Shown in pieces: positions 35,001 through 43,960 of a stretch of 64,000 bases of DNA. Position 1 is the first letter of the stretch. Each line of letters opens with the position of its first letter. This stretch comes from Mucilaginibacter gilvus (GTDB lineage: Bacteria > Bacteroidota > Bacteroidia > Sphingobacteriales > Sphingobacteriaceae): the NCBI RefSeq assembly GCF_004054195.1, contig NZ_SBIW01000006.1, positions 193,653-257,652 of the forward strand, in the 5' to 3' direction. The position numbers were made by a program, and so were the translations under genes. The notes under the pieces are model-generated. The model made no database searches. It saw only the letters and a program-made list of their open reading frames with translations, and was not told the origin of the DNA.

Positions 35001-35657
35001 TAACCTGCCGGTGCTTTTAGCCGAGCCATCCGTAGCCAGGTACCTGAAAGAACTGGTATTGTCGGTAGACTGTGCTTCGTTTACGGTAAGGTACATATCC
35101 AGGTCGCCATCGTTATCGTAATCAAAAAACGAGGCCATGGTAGAGTGTACGTTAATATCAAGCCCGTATGCTTTGGCTTCTTCTTTGAATACCGGCACGC
35201 CGTTGCCGTTGTTACCGTGGTTAATGTAAAGCAGGTTCATGCGCTTCACAGGGCTGTTTAACAGCGTATTGCAAACATAAATATCCGGCAATCCGTCGTT
35301 ATTTATGTCAACAACCGCTACACCCCTGCCCCAGCCGCCCTTGCCGCCTACACCGGCCTCCTGGGTAACATCGTCAAACTGCATATCGCCTTTATTTATA
35401 TACAGGCGGTTGGATACCGCGTTGCCTATAAAATAAATATCCTGTTTGCCATCGTTGTTAAAATCGCCAATGCCTACGCCGCCACCGTTATAAATATTAA
35501 GCATGTCCAATGGATTGATCGAGTCGCTCTCAACGATCAGGTTATTGAATTTTATGCCCGAATGTGAGGAATCTATCTTTTGGAAAAGGGTGGCTTTTTT
35601 GCACGAGGACAACGCGACGGAAAGCAGCAGCGGAAGTAAAAATCTCAAAGGCCTCAT
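32085..35657 (-). CDS. CRTAC1-family VCBS/ASPIC-UnbV lipoprotein, 1190 residues
   Basis: The protein has a lipoprotein signal (SVALSSC, Cys19) and two long blocks of FG-GAP/VCBS repeats (about residues 40-490 and 640-1110), separated by an ASPIC/UnbV domain (about 515-600: GGIGAWADVYYDKGKHQV, then IAHFGLGN and VVIKWQNGK). Many calcium loops follow the DxNxDGxxD pattern (DFNNDGKQDI, DINNDGLPDI, DLDGDGAMDV). CRTAC1-type proteins are secreted calcium-binding propellers of unknown biochemical role; in Bacteroidetes they are often encoded next to SusC/SusD. A hairpin terminator separates it from susD by 83 bases, so expression may be lower than that of the receptor pair. Confidence 0.9.
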   Translation of the reverse strand: MRPLRFLLPLLLSVALSSCKKATLFQKIDSSHSGIKFNNLIVESDSINPLDMLNIYNGGGVGIGDFNNDGKQDIYFIGNAVSNRLYINKGDMQFDDVTQEAGVGGKGGWGRGVAVVDINNDGLPDIYVCNTLLNSPVKRMNLLYINHGNNGNGVPVFKEEAKAYGLDINVHSTMASFFDYDNDGDLDMYLTVNEAQSTDNTSSFRYLATDGSAKSTGRLYRNDANPALGHPVYTNVSKESGILIEGYGHAASIVDINRDGWKDIYVTNDFLPNNILYINNHDGTFTDRTKEYFKHTATSAMGQDIQDINNDGLADVFELDMDPEDNYRKKMFMSGTSYQLFQNFDRYGYQYQYNHNTLQLNQGPRLGQNDSIGAPVFSEVAFLSCVAQTDWSWGPIITDFDNDGFRDIVVTNGYPRDVTDHDFITFRNESYAIATKKQVLDQIPVVKISNYAFHNNGKLGFEDVTKNWGMDIASFSNGAVYADLDGDGAMDVVINNIDDEAFLYRNTSRDKNKENNHYLQVQFKGGTQNKGGIGAWADVYYDKGKHQVYENTPFRGYLSTIQNIAHFGLGNIKQVDSVVIKWQNGKQQVLKNVKTDQVLKVDIANATQNYSFAPPAVNNTSLFAEVTRSLGVNYIHKSEDFIDFNIQKLLPHKLSEYAPAIAVGDVDGNGFDDMVVGGTSQFPAQVFLQQATGKFVQRILLDAVTTADRYKDEGLLLFDADGDGDLDLYAASGGYEAEPGSKSYQDRVYANDGKGHFALQPNALPVNFTSKLCVKAIDYNKDGSLDLFVSGRVDPWNYPKPVSSFLLRNDSKNGQIKFTDATPSAAKGLNKIGLVCDATFSDYDNDGWPDLVITGEWMPVTFLKNDHGVFKNATQTSGIADKLGWWNTIAGGDFDHDGDIDYVVGNTGTNTFYKATDQYPMYITAKDFDNNGSYDAFPSLFLKDQQGQMKEFPAHTREDIVKQVISMRVRYQNYKSFAVSTMDSVLTPAMREGAIRLKANILQSVYLRNDGGGKFTMTPLPVEAQMSQLSGIVVDDFDGDGNLDLALSGNDYGTEVSTGRYDAFNGLMLKGDGKGGFKPLTIMQSGIYIPGDGKALVKLQGANGKYLLAATQYKDAMKIFELKKDIQTVKLLPLDMFATIRYKNGKVAKQEFYNGQSFLSQSGRFFNIDNSMATVTVTDNAGHKRDIPVK

Positions 35658-35684
35658 AAGGTCAATAGTACGGGAATATATTAT

Positions 35685-35723
35685 AATAAAAAAAGAGGAG
35701 AGGATAAAAATCCTCTCCTCTTT
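35685..35723 (-). terminator. Strong terminator or attenuator between SusD and the CRTAC1 gene
   Basis: AAAGAGGAGAGGAT (35692-35705) and ATCCTCTCCTCTTT (35710-35723) pair perfectly over 14 bp with a 4-base loop, followed on the minus strand by a T7 run. It lies 17 bases after the SusD stop codon. Since the next four genes continue on the same strand, it probably gives partial termination. Confidence 0.9.
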
Positions 35724-35740
35724 ATCAAAAACTTTGGCTA

Positions 35741-37558
35741 TTAGTAACCTGGGTTTTGTTTGATGCTACCTGCAGTAATATCTATTTGAGCTTGTGGAAT
35801 AGGATAAAGCTCATTTTTACCTACTGTAAATTTAGCTTGTTTCAACAGCAAGATAGGGAAGTTAGGCACATGGTTCTCGTGATCAAGATAAAAATTGATC
35901 TGAGCTCCCATAAAGCCGGCAGGCATTGGGCCGCCTGTTGAAGCATCCCAACGCTGCAAATCGAAGAAACGGTGGCCTTCCATACCCAGTTCAAGTCTAC
36001 GCTCGAAAAATACATATTTACGTGCAACCGTTTTATCGGTAAACGAACCTGCAGGGTACAAGCCAACTTTGTAGTTAGCTGCCGGAGTACTTGTGAAACC
36101 GCCTGTAGGTTTAGAGGCATCAACGTAAGTATGTACCCAACCTGTAGCATCAGCTGCACGGGTACGGATCATGTTTACATAAGTACGTGCATTTTCAAGC
36201 GTACCAGATTCTACTTCGCATTCTGCTGCCCATAAAATAACATCGGCAAAACGGATAGCGTTGTAGCTGTTAGATGTAGACTGGTTAGCTGCCCAACCGC
36301 CGTAAGTATCAGAGGTGGTAGCTTGCGCTGCCTGGTAGTAAACGTTTTTGATAGGGCTGTATGGGCCACCGTCATCCTGGTCACGAGCCCAGGCTTTTCC
36401 CGGGTGAATTCCCCAGTCAAGGTAGGGGATACCACGACGACCAGCAGACCAATCTAAACGTGAATCTATTGTTTCAGTTGCCGGAGTAAATGCAGCTGAC
36501 TCGCTGATACCCTGGTCATTTTTCAAATCTGCATCGTTGTAAGTATCAACCAAAGGCAAACCTGTAACCGCATCAGTTTTAAACGCGTTAGCAAAGCTAA
36601 ACGATGGCTGGAAGAATCCGCAGCATGATGCTGGGCCGCCGGCGGCAAAGTTAAGTGTGCTACCAGCGTTACCATTTAAACCGTTAGCCCCGTCTTTTAC
36701 AGATGTTTGTACTACGAATACACCTTCAGGGCCATTCTTTTTAGATGGGTTGAAGTTATCGGCGTATTTACCAAGCGCGTATTTAGCACCGCCGGCTGTT
36801 TTGCCATTGGCAATTACATCTTTTAATATAGTAAGCGCCTCGGCATATTTATGATCGTACATCAACGCTTTTGCCTGGAACGCTTTCGCTGCCCATTTGT
36901 TGGCACGGCCAACCTGTGGTTGGGTTTCCGGCAATACTGCTGCTGCAGCAGAGAAATCCGCAGCTATCTTATCCCATATCGGGCCAGGGTTACCAATGGT
37001 ATAGTTACCGGCATCGTAAGTGATAGACTCGTCTGCATAAGGAACGTTTCTCCATAATTTAGCTAATTCGAAATGATAGAAACCGCGTAGAAAACGAGCT
37101 TCTGCAGTTGCCTGGGCAATATTATCCGCAGACATCGATCCGTCTTTCACCAAAGGAATTTCGCGAATTACATCGTTTGCGCGCTGTACGCCCGCAAAAT
37201 TCATTCTCCATTTCGGGTCAAGGTAATCGTTTACACCATTCTGTGTACGAGCCTCAATGTCCGCCGCGCTTGGCTGATCACCCGGGGTAGAACCTTTGTG
37301 CGCATCATCACCACCCACACTACCGTAGATCCAGTTGTCTGTACCGGTAGACCAGGTAGCACCTGCCTGGCCGTTGTAAACACCATCTACCAGTGCGTAA
37401 GCGCCAATTAATAAACCATCAACACCCGCTTTGTTCGCTAAAACTATTTGGTTTAGCGACCCTGTGGGGGTTTTGTCCAGAAACTTCTTGCACGACATAG
37501 AGAAGGCAAGCGTGGCTATGGACCCCACAACAATAATTTTGTTACTTAATTTTTTCAT
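35741..37558 (-). CDS. SusD/RagB-family nutrient-binding outer-membrane lipoprotein
   Basis: SusD proteins sit on the SusC barrel and capture the ligand at the cell surface. The 605-residue protein has a lipoprotein signal (LAFSMSC, Cys23) and typical RagB/SusD features: KKFLDKTPTGSL, TPR-like helical segments with ARFLRGFYHFELAKLWRNVPY, and the C-terminal RKYVFFERRLELGMEGHRFFDLQRW block. It starts 26 bases after the SusC stop codon. The sequence gives no clue to the ligand, and no carbohydrate-binding aromatic platform can be read by eye. Confidence 0.96.
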   Translation of the reverse strand: MKKLSNKIIVVGSIATLAFSMSCKKFLDKTPTGSLNQIVLANKAGVDGLLIGAYALVDGVYNGQAGATWSTGTDNWIYGSVGGDDAHKGSTPGDQPSAADIEARTQNGVNDYLDPKWRMNFAGVQRANDVIREIPLVKDGSMSADNIAQATAEARFLRGFYHFELAKLWRNVPYADESITYDAGNYTIGNPGPIWDKIAADFSAAAAVLPETQPQVGRANKWAAKAFQAKALMYDHKYAEALTILKDVIANGKTAGGAKYALGKYADNFNPSKKNGPEGVFVVQTSVKDGANGLNGNAGSTLNFAAGGPASCCGFFQPSFSFANAFKTDAVTGLPLVDTYNDADLKNDQGISESAAFTPATETIDSRLDWSAGRRGIPYLDWGIHPGKAWARDQDDGGPYSPIKNVYYQAAQATTSDTYGGWAANQSTSNSYNAIRFADVILWAAECEVESGTLENARTYVNMIRTRAADATGWVHTYVDASKPTGGFTSTPAANYKVGLYPAGSFTDKTVARKYVFFERRLELGMEGHRFFDLQRWDASTGGPMPAGFMGAQINFYLDHENHVPNFPILLLKQAKFTVGKNELYPIPQAQIDITAGSIKQNPGY

Positions 37559-37584
37559 CTTTAAAACTTTTAAATTCTTTCTAA

Positions 37585-40500
37585 TTAAAATGTTACACGC
37601 ACACCCAGGATGAACTTACGCTCGGTACTTGGATAGTTACCAAAATCCACACCGCTACTGTTGCCAGTAACAGCCTGCAATTCAGGATCAAGACCGGTGT
37701 ATTTAGTAATTGTGAATGGATTTACAGCTTGTATATATACGTTTAATTTATCAGCACCGATTTGTTTAAGGCCACCTTTAAAGGTATAACCTACTTGTAC
37801 TTGTTTTAATTTAAGGAACGAACCGTTTTCTAAGTAGTAAGAGTTAACAACACCAGCACTACTGAATGTACTTGCAGCTTCAGCAATAGGAGCTTTAGGG
37901 TTCAGGTTAGTTGGGGTCCAAGAGTTATATAACAGGTCGTTACCTTTGTTACCGGTTAATGAACTGTAGAAGTTAGTCCAGTATTTAACATAGTTAAAGT
38001 TGTCGTTACCTTGAGAACCGTAGAAGTTAGCGCTCAAATCAAAACCTTTATAGTTTAACCCTAAGTTTAAACCGTAAGTAAAGTCAGGGTTGGGATCACC
38101 AAAATAAGTACGGTCATCAGCGTTAATTTTCTTATCGCCATTAACATCGCGGTATTTGAAACGGCCCGGAGCAGCATCAGCCTGTGTAGGCGAAGCTGCT
38201 ACATCCGCAGCAGAAGCAAAATAGCCAATTACATCATACCCGTAAAACGAACCGATCGGATGACCTTCTGCCTGTTGAGCAATGGTACCAATACGGCTAC
38301 CAACCGATTGTAAAGGATTTGGTATATCATAAACCTTGTTTTTGTATGAAGTAAGCGAAAGTCCTACAGTGATACCCAGGTCGCTTCCGATCTTATCACG
38401 GTAGTTTAATGATGCATCAATACCTTTGTTACGTACTTCGCCAGTGTTTATGAATGGCTGAGAAGCACCACCTGTAGTTGCAGGCAATGAAGGATTGAAT
38501 AATAATTTGGTGGATCTTTTTTGGTAGTACTCGATCGATAGATCTAACTTGTTAAACAATATCGCATCGAAACCAAAGTTGGCAACATAATCACGTTCCC
38601 AGGTAGTAGACGCGTTACCTATAGTAGAGTTAAAGTAACCTTGCTGAATGCTGTTACTTGTACCGCCTATATCGTAAAAAGATGAACCTTTATTAAGATT
38701 GTATAATGAGTAAGCATTTGATGAAGCCTGATCCATTACGTTACGATCGTAACCACCTACACCGTAGCTACCGCGAATTTTTAACGAGTTTAACCAGTTG
38801 ATTCCTTTAGCGAAGTCTTCCTCAGTTACACGCCACGCTAATGACACAGATGGGAAATAACCTATGTTATGACCAGGGGCAAATACAGATGAACCGTCAC
38901 GACGTATAGTGGCTGACAAGATGTACCTGTCGTTGTAGATATAATCTAATTTACCAAAGAAAGATTGGTGGGTAATAGGCTGTGCATTGTAGCTAAAAGC
39001 AGTGATAGCACCTGTACCACCAGAAATGGTAACGAAAGCAGGATCTAAAGATGGTAAGCTAACAACGTTACCACCAACACCGCGGCCGAATTGCTCTCTT
39101 TGCTCGTAACCTGCTAAGAAATTAATACTGTGTTTACCAAATACCTGGTTATAAACGAGGGTGTTACTCCAGTTATAGTTGTTATAGTAGCTGGCTTGCT
39201 CATTAAAGCTTTCAGTGCCACCATGGCCTTCACCACTGTCATACGGCCTGTAGCCAATAGCATACCTTTCCTGGTTGTTAATAGTACCACTCAAAGCTGT
39301 ACGGACGGTAAAATGTTTCAAGAAATCTGCTTCAGCAAATACAGTTCCCTGGATATTCCAGTTTTTAACAGTATTATATTTTTGCCTATCCTGGGTAGCT
39401 ACCGGGTTAACAGCGTTACCTAAAGAAGTAGGGCCTGCCCATGTACCACCGTATTGTTTACCAGAGATATCATAGATAGGGATCTGCGGCTCTATACGGT
39501 AAACTTCAGATATCGAGTTACCTTCGCCCTGGTTACCACCCGGGATAGTACCTTGTCCGTTTGGAGAAAGCGTATAAAATAATGAAGCATTTTCACCTAC
39601 CCTGAAGTGATCTTTGATATTAAAAGTAGTGTTAATACGTGTAGTTGCTCTTTTGAAATAAGTATTCAACAATGTACCTTGTTGGTTAAGGTAACCGGCA
39701 GAGAAGTAGTATGCATTTTTATCGTTTGCACCCTGCGCGCTGATGGTATGCTGTTGCATAGAAGCTGGCTTGAACACTGCATGAAACCAATCGGTACCCT
39801 GGCCATTATCGTATTTTTGGATCAGGTAATCGTTGTTAGGGTTAAACGGGTCATATCTGTATTTAGTAGGATCAACCTGTGAAGCACCTGCTGCAAAATT
39901 GCCTTTTACACCCGGGCCTTGCGCACCATAAGCGGCAACGCTTCCGTCGGCCAAAAATAAACTGTTTTTAGGGTCAACCTTTTTCACCAATGTTAAATAA
40001 TCCTGTGCGTTTAAAACGTCGAAGGGATTACCGCCTAAAGGCCGTTGTGTACCGTAGTAACCATCGTAAGTAATTGTAGACTTACCTTGTTTTCCTTTTT
40101 TAGTTGTCACAATAACAACACCGTTACCACCGGCGATACCGTAGATAGCCGCTGAACCCGCATCTTTTAATACAGAGATAGACTCGATATCGTTAGGGTT
40201 AACGTTACCTAAGTCGCCACCCTGAACACCATCAATAACAATAAGTGGTGAAGAGTTTGCAAGGTTAGAGATACCACGAACAAGGATTTGTGCACCTGCG
40301 CCCGGAGAACCCTGGGTAACTACGGTAACACCTGATGCCTGGCCTTGTAGTAATTGATCTGAACTACTTGCAGGAACTTTAATAGCCTGTGCCACATCTA
40401 CTGTTGCAACCGCACCAGAGATGTCTTTTTTACGCTGAGAGGTGTAGCCCGTTACTACTACTTCGTTCAGCGTGTTGTTACTGGCTTGCAGCGTAACACT

Positions 40501-40788
40501 AATGTTATCGCTTGAGCCAACGGTTACTTCCTGGGTGGTGTACCCGAGGTAAGAAACTACCAAAACGTTACCGGCGCTTACACTAAGTGTAAATTGACCG
40601 TTAACGTCTGTTTGTGTACCAGTAGTGGTGCCCTTAACGCGCACAGTGGCACCTACTACGGGCAGCTTGTCGTCGCTGCCGATAATCCGGCCGGTGTGCT
40701 TTGTTTGGGCTGTAACTACCAGTGAAGATACCATGCAGCATAATAGCAGGCAAAGTACTCTTCCTTTAAGGAGTAAACTTTTAAACAT
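37585..40788 (-). CDS. SusC/RagA-family TonB-linked outer-membrane transporter
   Basis: A TonB-dependent barrel that imports the ligand bound by its SusD partner. The 1067-residue protein has a signal peptide (residues 1-27), a carboxypeptidase-D regulatory-like domain (about 30-110; GTTTGTQTDVNGQF), a plug domain (about 115-235, with LNEVVVTGYTSQRKKDISGA and GIAGGNGVVIVTTKKGK), and a 22-strand barrel ending in aromatic Phe (LGVRVTF). No STN domain is present in front, so it is not of the sigma/anti-sigma signalling type. It is the first gene of a six-gene minus-strand operon after an 801-base non-coding region. Confidence 0.97.
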   Translation of the reverse strand: MFKSLLLKGRVLCLLLCCMVSSLVVTAQTKHTGRIIGSDDKLPVVGATVRVKGTTTGTQTDVNGQFTLSVSAGNVLVVSYLGYTTQEVTVGSSDNISVTLQASNNTLNEVVVTGYTSQRKKDISGAVATVDVAQAIKVPASSSDQLLQGQASGVTVVTQGSPGAGAQILVRGISNLANSSPLIVIDGVQGGDLGNVNPNDIESISVLKDAGSAAIYGIAGGNGVVIVTTKKGKQGKSTITYDGYYGTQRPLGGNPFDVLNAQDYLTLVKKVDPKNSLFLADGSVAAYGAQGPGVKGNFAAGASQVDPTKYRYDPFNPNNDYLIQKYDNGQGTDWFHAVFKPASMQQHTISAQGANDKNAYYFSAGYLNQQGTLLNTYFKRATTRINTTFNIKDHFRVGENASLFYTLSPNGQGTIPGGNQGEGNSISEVYRIEPQIPIYDISGKQYGGTWAGPTSLGNAVNPVATQDRQKYNTVKNWNIQGTVFAEADFLKHFTVRTALSGTINNQERYAIGYRPYDSGEGHGGTESFNEQASYYNNYNWSNTLVYNQVFGKHSINFLAGYEQREQFGRGVGGNVVSLPSLDPAFVTISGGTGAITAFSYNAQPITHQSFFGKLDYIYNDRYILSATIRRDGSSVFAPGHNIGYFPSVSLAWRVTEEDFAKGINWLNSLKIRGSYGVGGYDRNVMDQASSNAYSLYNLNKGSSFYDIGGTSNSIQQGYFNSTIGNASTTWERDYVANFGFDAILFNKLDLSIEYYQKRSTKLLFNPSLPATTGGASQPFINTGEVRNKGIDASLNYRDKIGSDLGITVGLSLTSYKNKVYDIPNPLQSVGSRIGTIAQQAEGHPIGSFYGYDVIGYFASAADVAASPTQADAAPGRFKYRDVNGDKKINADDRTYFGDPNPDFTYGLNLGLNYKGFDLSANFYGSQGNDNFNYVKYWTNFYSSLTGNKGNDLLYNSWTPTNLNPKAPIAEAASTFSSAGVVNSYYLENGSFLKLKQVQVGYTFKGGLKQIGADKLNVYIQAVNPFTITKYTGLDPELQAVTGNSSGVDFGNYPSTERKFILGVRVTF

Positions 40789-41513
40789 GAGATTGAGATT
40801 TAGTTGATTAATATATTTGATTTAAGATTTTATTTCAGTGCTAAGTGCGGTGATAATAAGTGCCGTGGATAGTGGCATAGGAAAACTTTGACAAAGTTCC
40901 TTTTGAGAAAGGGGTGAGATTCCCTTTATACATGAAGTGTTCAAAAAGAAAAAAATGTAAAAGTTTTATCATATAGCGAAACTATCCTGCTTAAAATTTT
41001 TATTCCTGTTTGTATATTAATGGTGTACCACGTTTGGCGCACCAAGTTTTTTTTTCTGAAAATCTTGCGCTTTTCCTCATACGGAAAAGTTTATATTGGT
41101 AATGCATCTAATATAAATAGAGTGTATAGGTTACACAAGCCAATATTATAGAATTATGAATTATTTATTTTTTAATAAGTTTCTCGCAATAATTTATAAA
41201 TTTTAAAAACTATTTTAAATACATGTTAACAATAACGACTCTTTTATAAAAAATTAGCAATGTAAAAAAGTTGTTATAAAGCGTTTTTAATTATAAAACA
41301 TGCTGTTTTTGTTTAATAGTGGGTGTAATTTCCATTTTCGGACATTTTTTTTGTGAAACGTCCACTAATATCACCGGCATTTCGCGCGCTCAAATTACCA
41401 TTATATTATATTTATATAAATAACCTGTTAACTCCCGGGGCTGCGTTAGGCAGGTGCAGCCAGGCAATTTAATGGTGATACTAAGTAGCTTGCTTTAAAT
41501 GTTTTATAAAAAA
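40789..41513. other. Long non-coding upstream region of the SusC operon
   Basis: About 725 bases of AT-rich sequence with no open frame worth calling, between the bglX terminator and the susC start. No exact TAnnTTTG element is seen on the susC strand. One imperfect inverted repeat (GGTGTACCAC / TTGGCGCACC, 41022-41043, 8 of 10 pairs) could be an operator. Long leaders before susC genes often carry regulatory RNAs, but none can be shown here. Confidence 0.5.
41022..41043. promoter_or_regulatory. Imperfect inverted repeat upstream of SusC, possible operator
   Basis: GGTGTACCAC (41022-41031) and TTGGCGCACC (41034-41043) pair at 8 of 10 positions. The GTGTA/TACAC core resembles the palindrome GTGTA-N5-TACAC in front of the Nudix-type regulator at 44016-44030. 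Confidence 0.3.
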
Positions 41514-41544
41514 AATGTGCCTTAGAATTAACCTAAGGCACATT
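41514..41544 (-). terminator. bglX: Rho-independent terminator of bglX
   Basis: AATGTGCCTTAG (41514-41525) and CTAAGGCACATT (41533-41544) pair perfectly over 12 bp, followed on the minus strand by a T8 run. It lies 45 bases beyond the bglX stop codon. Confidence 0.92.
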
Positions 41545-41589
41545 AGCTTATCATTTGTATAAGTGTAATTTAACAATTACAGCATTTGT

Positions 41590-43896
41590 TTACTTTTGCC
41601 ACTTCACTTTTGCGCTATGCGTATCAGCTGAATTTGTGCCAATCCGGATGATGAATTCTCCCGGTTCCCAATCGTATTTCAACTGGCTGTTGTAAAACTT
41701 AAGCTGCTCTGGCGTGATGGTAAAACTCACCTCCTTAGCCTCCCCTGCCTGCAGATTAACCTTGTTAAAGCCCTTTAACTCTTTAACCGAACGTGATATG
41801 CTGGCAACCGGGTCGCTGATGTAAAGTTGTACAACTTCTTCGCCTGCGTAAGCACCTTTGTTGGTTACCGTTACCGTTGCTGTTAAAGTTTCGGCCCCTT
41901 TTAAATTTGTTTTACTCAATTTTACATCACTGTATCCAAAGCTGGTGTAACTTAAGCCATAACCGAACGGAAACAACGGATCGTTAGAAATATCAAGGTA
42001 GTTAGATTTGAATTTGGTTGGCCCATCGGTATAAGGGCGGCCCGTATTTTTGTGATTATAATATATAGGTATCTGCCCAACCGTACGCGGGAAAGTGGTA
42101 GTAAGCTTACCAGCCGGGTTGTAGTTACCAAACAACACCTCGGCAATGGCGTTGCCAGCTTCGGTACCCGGTGCCCATACATCTAATATAGCAGCGGCGT
42201 TCTCATTTTCCCAGGTTAAGGTAAGCGGGCGGCCGTTAAAAACTACAATTACCATAGGCTTGCCCAGTTTGGCGAGTGCTTTCAGCATATTTTTCTGGCT
42301 CTCGGGCACGTCGATGTCCGACCGGCTTGATGATTCGCCGCTCATGCTCTGACTCTCGCCTACTACGGCAACAACAATATCTGCCTTTTTTGCCGCTTTA
42401 ACAGCTTCCTCTATCATATCACCGGGCGGGCGGCTATCCAGGCTAACCATGCCCGGGCCAAAGTTGAGGCGTTTCATAAATTCGGCATCATCGGTAATAT
42501 TCGCGCCTTTGGCGTAAACCAGTTTTACGTTATCGCCAACCACGTGTTTTATACCTTCTAATACGCTTACCGATTTTTCCCATTCGCCAGCAATAACCCA
42601 GGTACCCAGCATATCGCGTTTATTATCAGCCAGCGGGCCAACAACTGCTATCGTTCCGCCCGATTTTTTTAGCGGCAGTATCTGGTTAGCATTCTTCAGC
42701 AATACAAAAGAGTGCTCGGCTGCTAAACGTGCCACTTTGCGGTTCTCCTCGGTAAAAACATCTTTCTTTTCGTTCTCGGCGTTTAACGATTTGTACGGAT
42801 TATCAAACAAACCCAGTTTATATTTTGCTTCCAGCACACGACGGCAGGCAAGGTCTATCTCGGCCTGTGTTACTTTGCCCTGCTGTAACGATTTTTTCAG
42901 TGTATTTAAAAAGCCTTCGGCTACCATATCCATATCCAAACCGGCTTTCAACGCCAGGGCCGATACCTGCGGCAGATCTCCCAACCCGTGGTTGCTCATC
43001 TCACTCAGCGAGGTATAATCGCTCACCACAAAACCTTTAAAGCCCCATTGCTTGCGCAGCAGATCGGTTAGCAACCACTTATTACCTGTAGATGGGATAC
43101 CATCCACCGTATTAAACGAACTCATGATACTACCCGCACCGGCATCAACCGCAGCCTTGTATGGCGGCAGGTAATCCTGGTACATTTGCAGGCGGCTCAT
43201 ATCCACGGTATTGTACTCGCGGCCGGCTTCGGCACCGCCGTAGAGTGCAAAGTGTTTTACGCAGGCCATTACCGCGTCGGCATTTTTAAGGCTTGTGCCC
43301 TGGTAGCCTTTTACCATAGCGCCGGCAATTTTGCCGCCCAGCCATGGGTCTTCGCCGCTGCCTTCAGAGATGCGGCCCCAGCGCGCATCGCGCGCGATAT
43401 CTACCATTGGCGAAAACACCCAGTTAAGGCCTTCCGCTGTTGCCTCTTTGGCAGCAACATGTGCCGATCTCTGGATAATATCCAGATCCCAGGTTGCAGA
43501 CATGCCCAATGGTATCGGGAAAATGGTGCGATGCCCGTGTATCACGTCCAACCCAAATATTAAAGGTATATGCAGGCGGCTGTTCTTTACAGCCAGGTCC
43601 TGCGCTTTGCGTACATTCTCTACACCATATAAACCAAATATCCCCCCTATTTGCCCTTTGGCTATACCATTATCTACACCGTTATTGGTAACCGAGCCGG
43701 TAATGGCCATACCACTGGTAACCAGGTTAAGCTGACCTATCTTTTCGTCAACGGTCATTTTTTTCATCAGCCCGCTTACAAAAGCATTCATTTTGGCATC
43801 GGGTTGGGTTTGCGCCACGGCGTTGCCCAACGGCAATACCAACATTGCGGCGGCAGCTATTTTAAAGAGAGGTTTGTTTGAGAAAAAGCTTTTCAT
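41590..43896 (-). CDS. bglX: Periplasmic GH3 beta-glucosidase
   Basis: Hydrolyses terminal non-reducing beta-glucosyl residues. The 768-residue protein has a signal peptide (residues 1-28), an N-terminal GH3 TIM barrel with KHFALYGGAEAGREYNT and the nucleophile Asp in GFKGFVVSDYTSL (about residue 290), a C-terminal alpha/beta sandwich (VVAVVGESQSMSGESSSR, acid/base loop), and a fibronectin-III-like domain (about 670-760; AGEEVVQLYISDPVAS). Layout and length match E. coli BglX. It is divergent from a Nudix-type regulator 186 bases away and separated from the SusC operon by a strong terminator. Confidence 0.95.
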   Translation of the reverse strand: MKSFFSNKPLFKIAAAAMLVLPLGNAVAQTQPDAKMNAFVSGLMKKMTVDEKIGQLNLVTSGMAITGSVTNNGVDNGIAKGQIGGIFGLYGVENVRKAQDLAVKNSRLHIPLIFGLDVIHGHRTIFPIPLGMSATWDLDIIQRSAHVAAKEATAEGLNWVFSPMVDIARDARWGRISEGSGEDPWLGGKIAGAMVKGYQGTSLKNADAVMACVKHFALYGGAEAGREYNTVDMSRLQMYQDYLPPYKAAVDAGAGSIMSSFNTVDGIPSTGNKWLLTDLLRKQWGFKGFVVSDYTSLSEMSNHGLGDLPQVSALALKAGLDMDMVAEGFLNTLKKSLQQGKVTQAEIDLACRRVLEAKYKLGLFDNPYKSLNAENEKKDVFTEENRKVARLAAEHSFVLLKNANQILPLKKSGGTIAVVGPLADNKRDMLGTWVIAGEWEKSVSVLEGIKHVVGDNVKLVYAKGANITDDAEFMKRLNFGPGMVSLDSRPPGDMIEEAVKAAKKADIVVAVVGESQSMSGESSSRSDIDVPESQKNMLKALAKLGKPMVIVVFNGRPLTLTWENENAAAILDVWAPGTEAGNAIAEVLFGNYNPAGKLTTTFPRTVGQIPIYYNHKNTGRPYTDGPTKFKSNYLDISNDPLFPFGYGLSYTSFGYSDVKLSKTNLKGAETLTATVTVTNKGAYAGEEVVQLYISDPVASISRSVKELKGFNKVNLQAGEAKEVSFTITPEQLKFYNSQLKYDWEPGEFIIRIGTNSADTHSAKVKWQK

Positions 43897-43960
43897 TTTG
43901 AATAAACTGGATTATATGTTTACTTCAACACCAATAAACAGGGTTAATTTTCCCATTATT

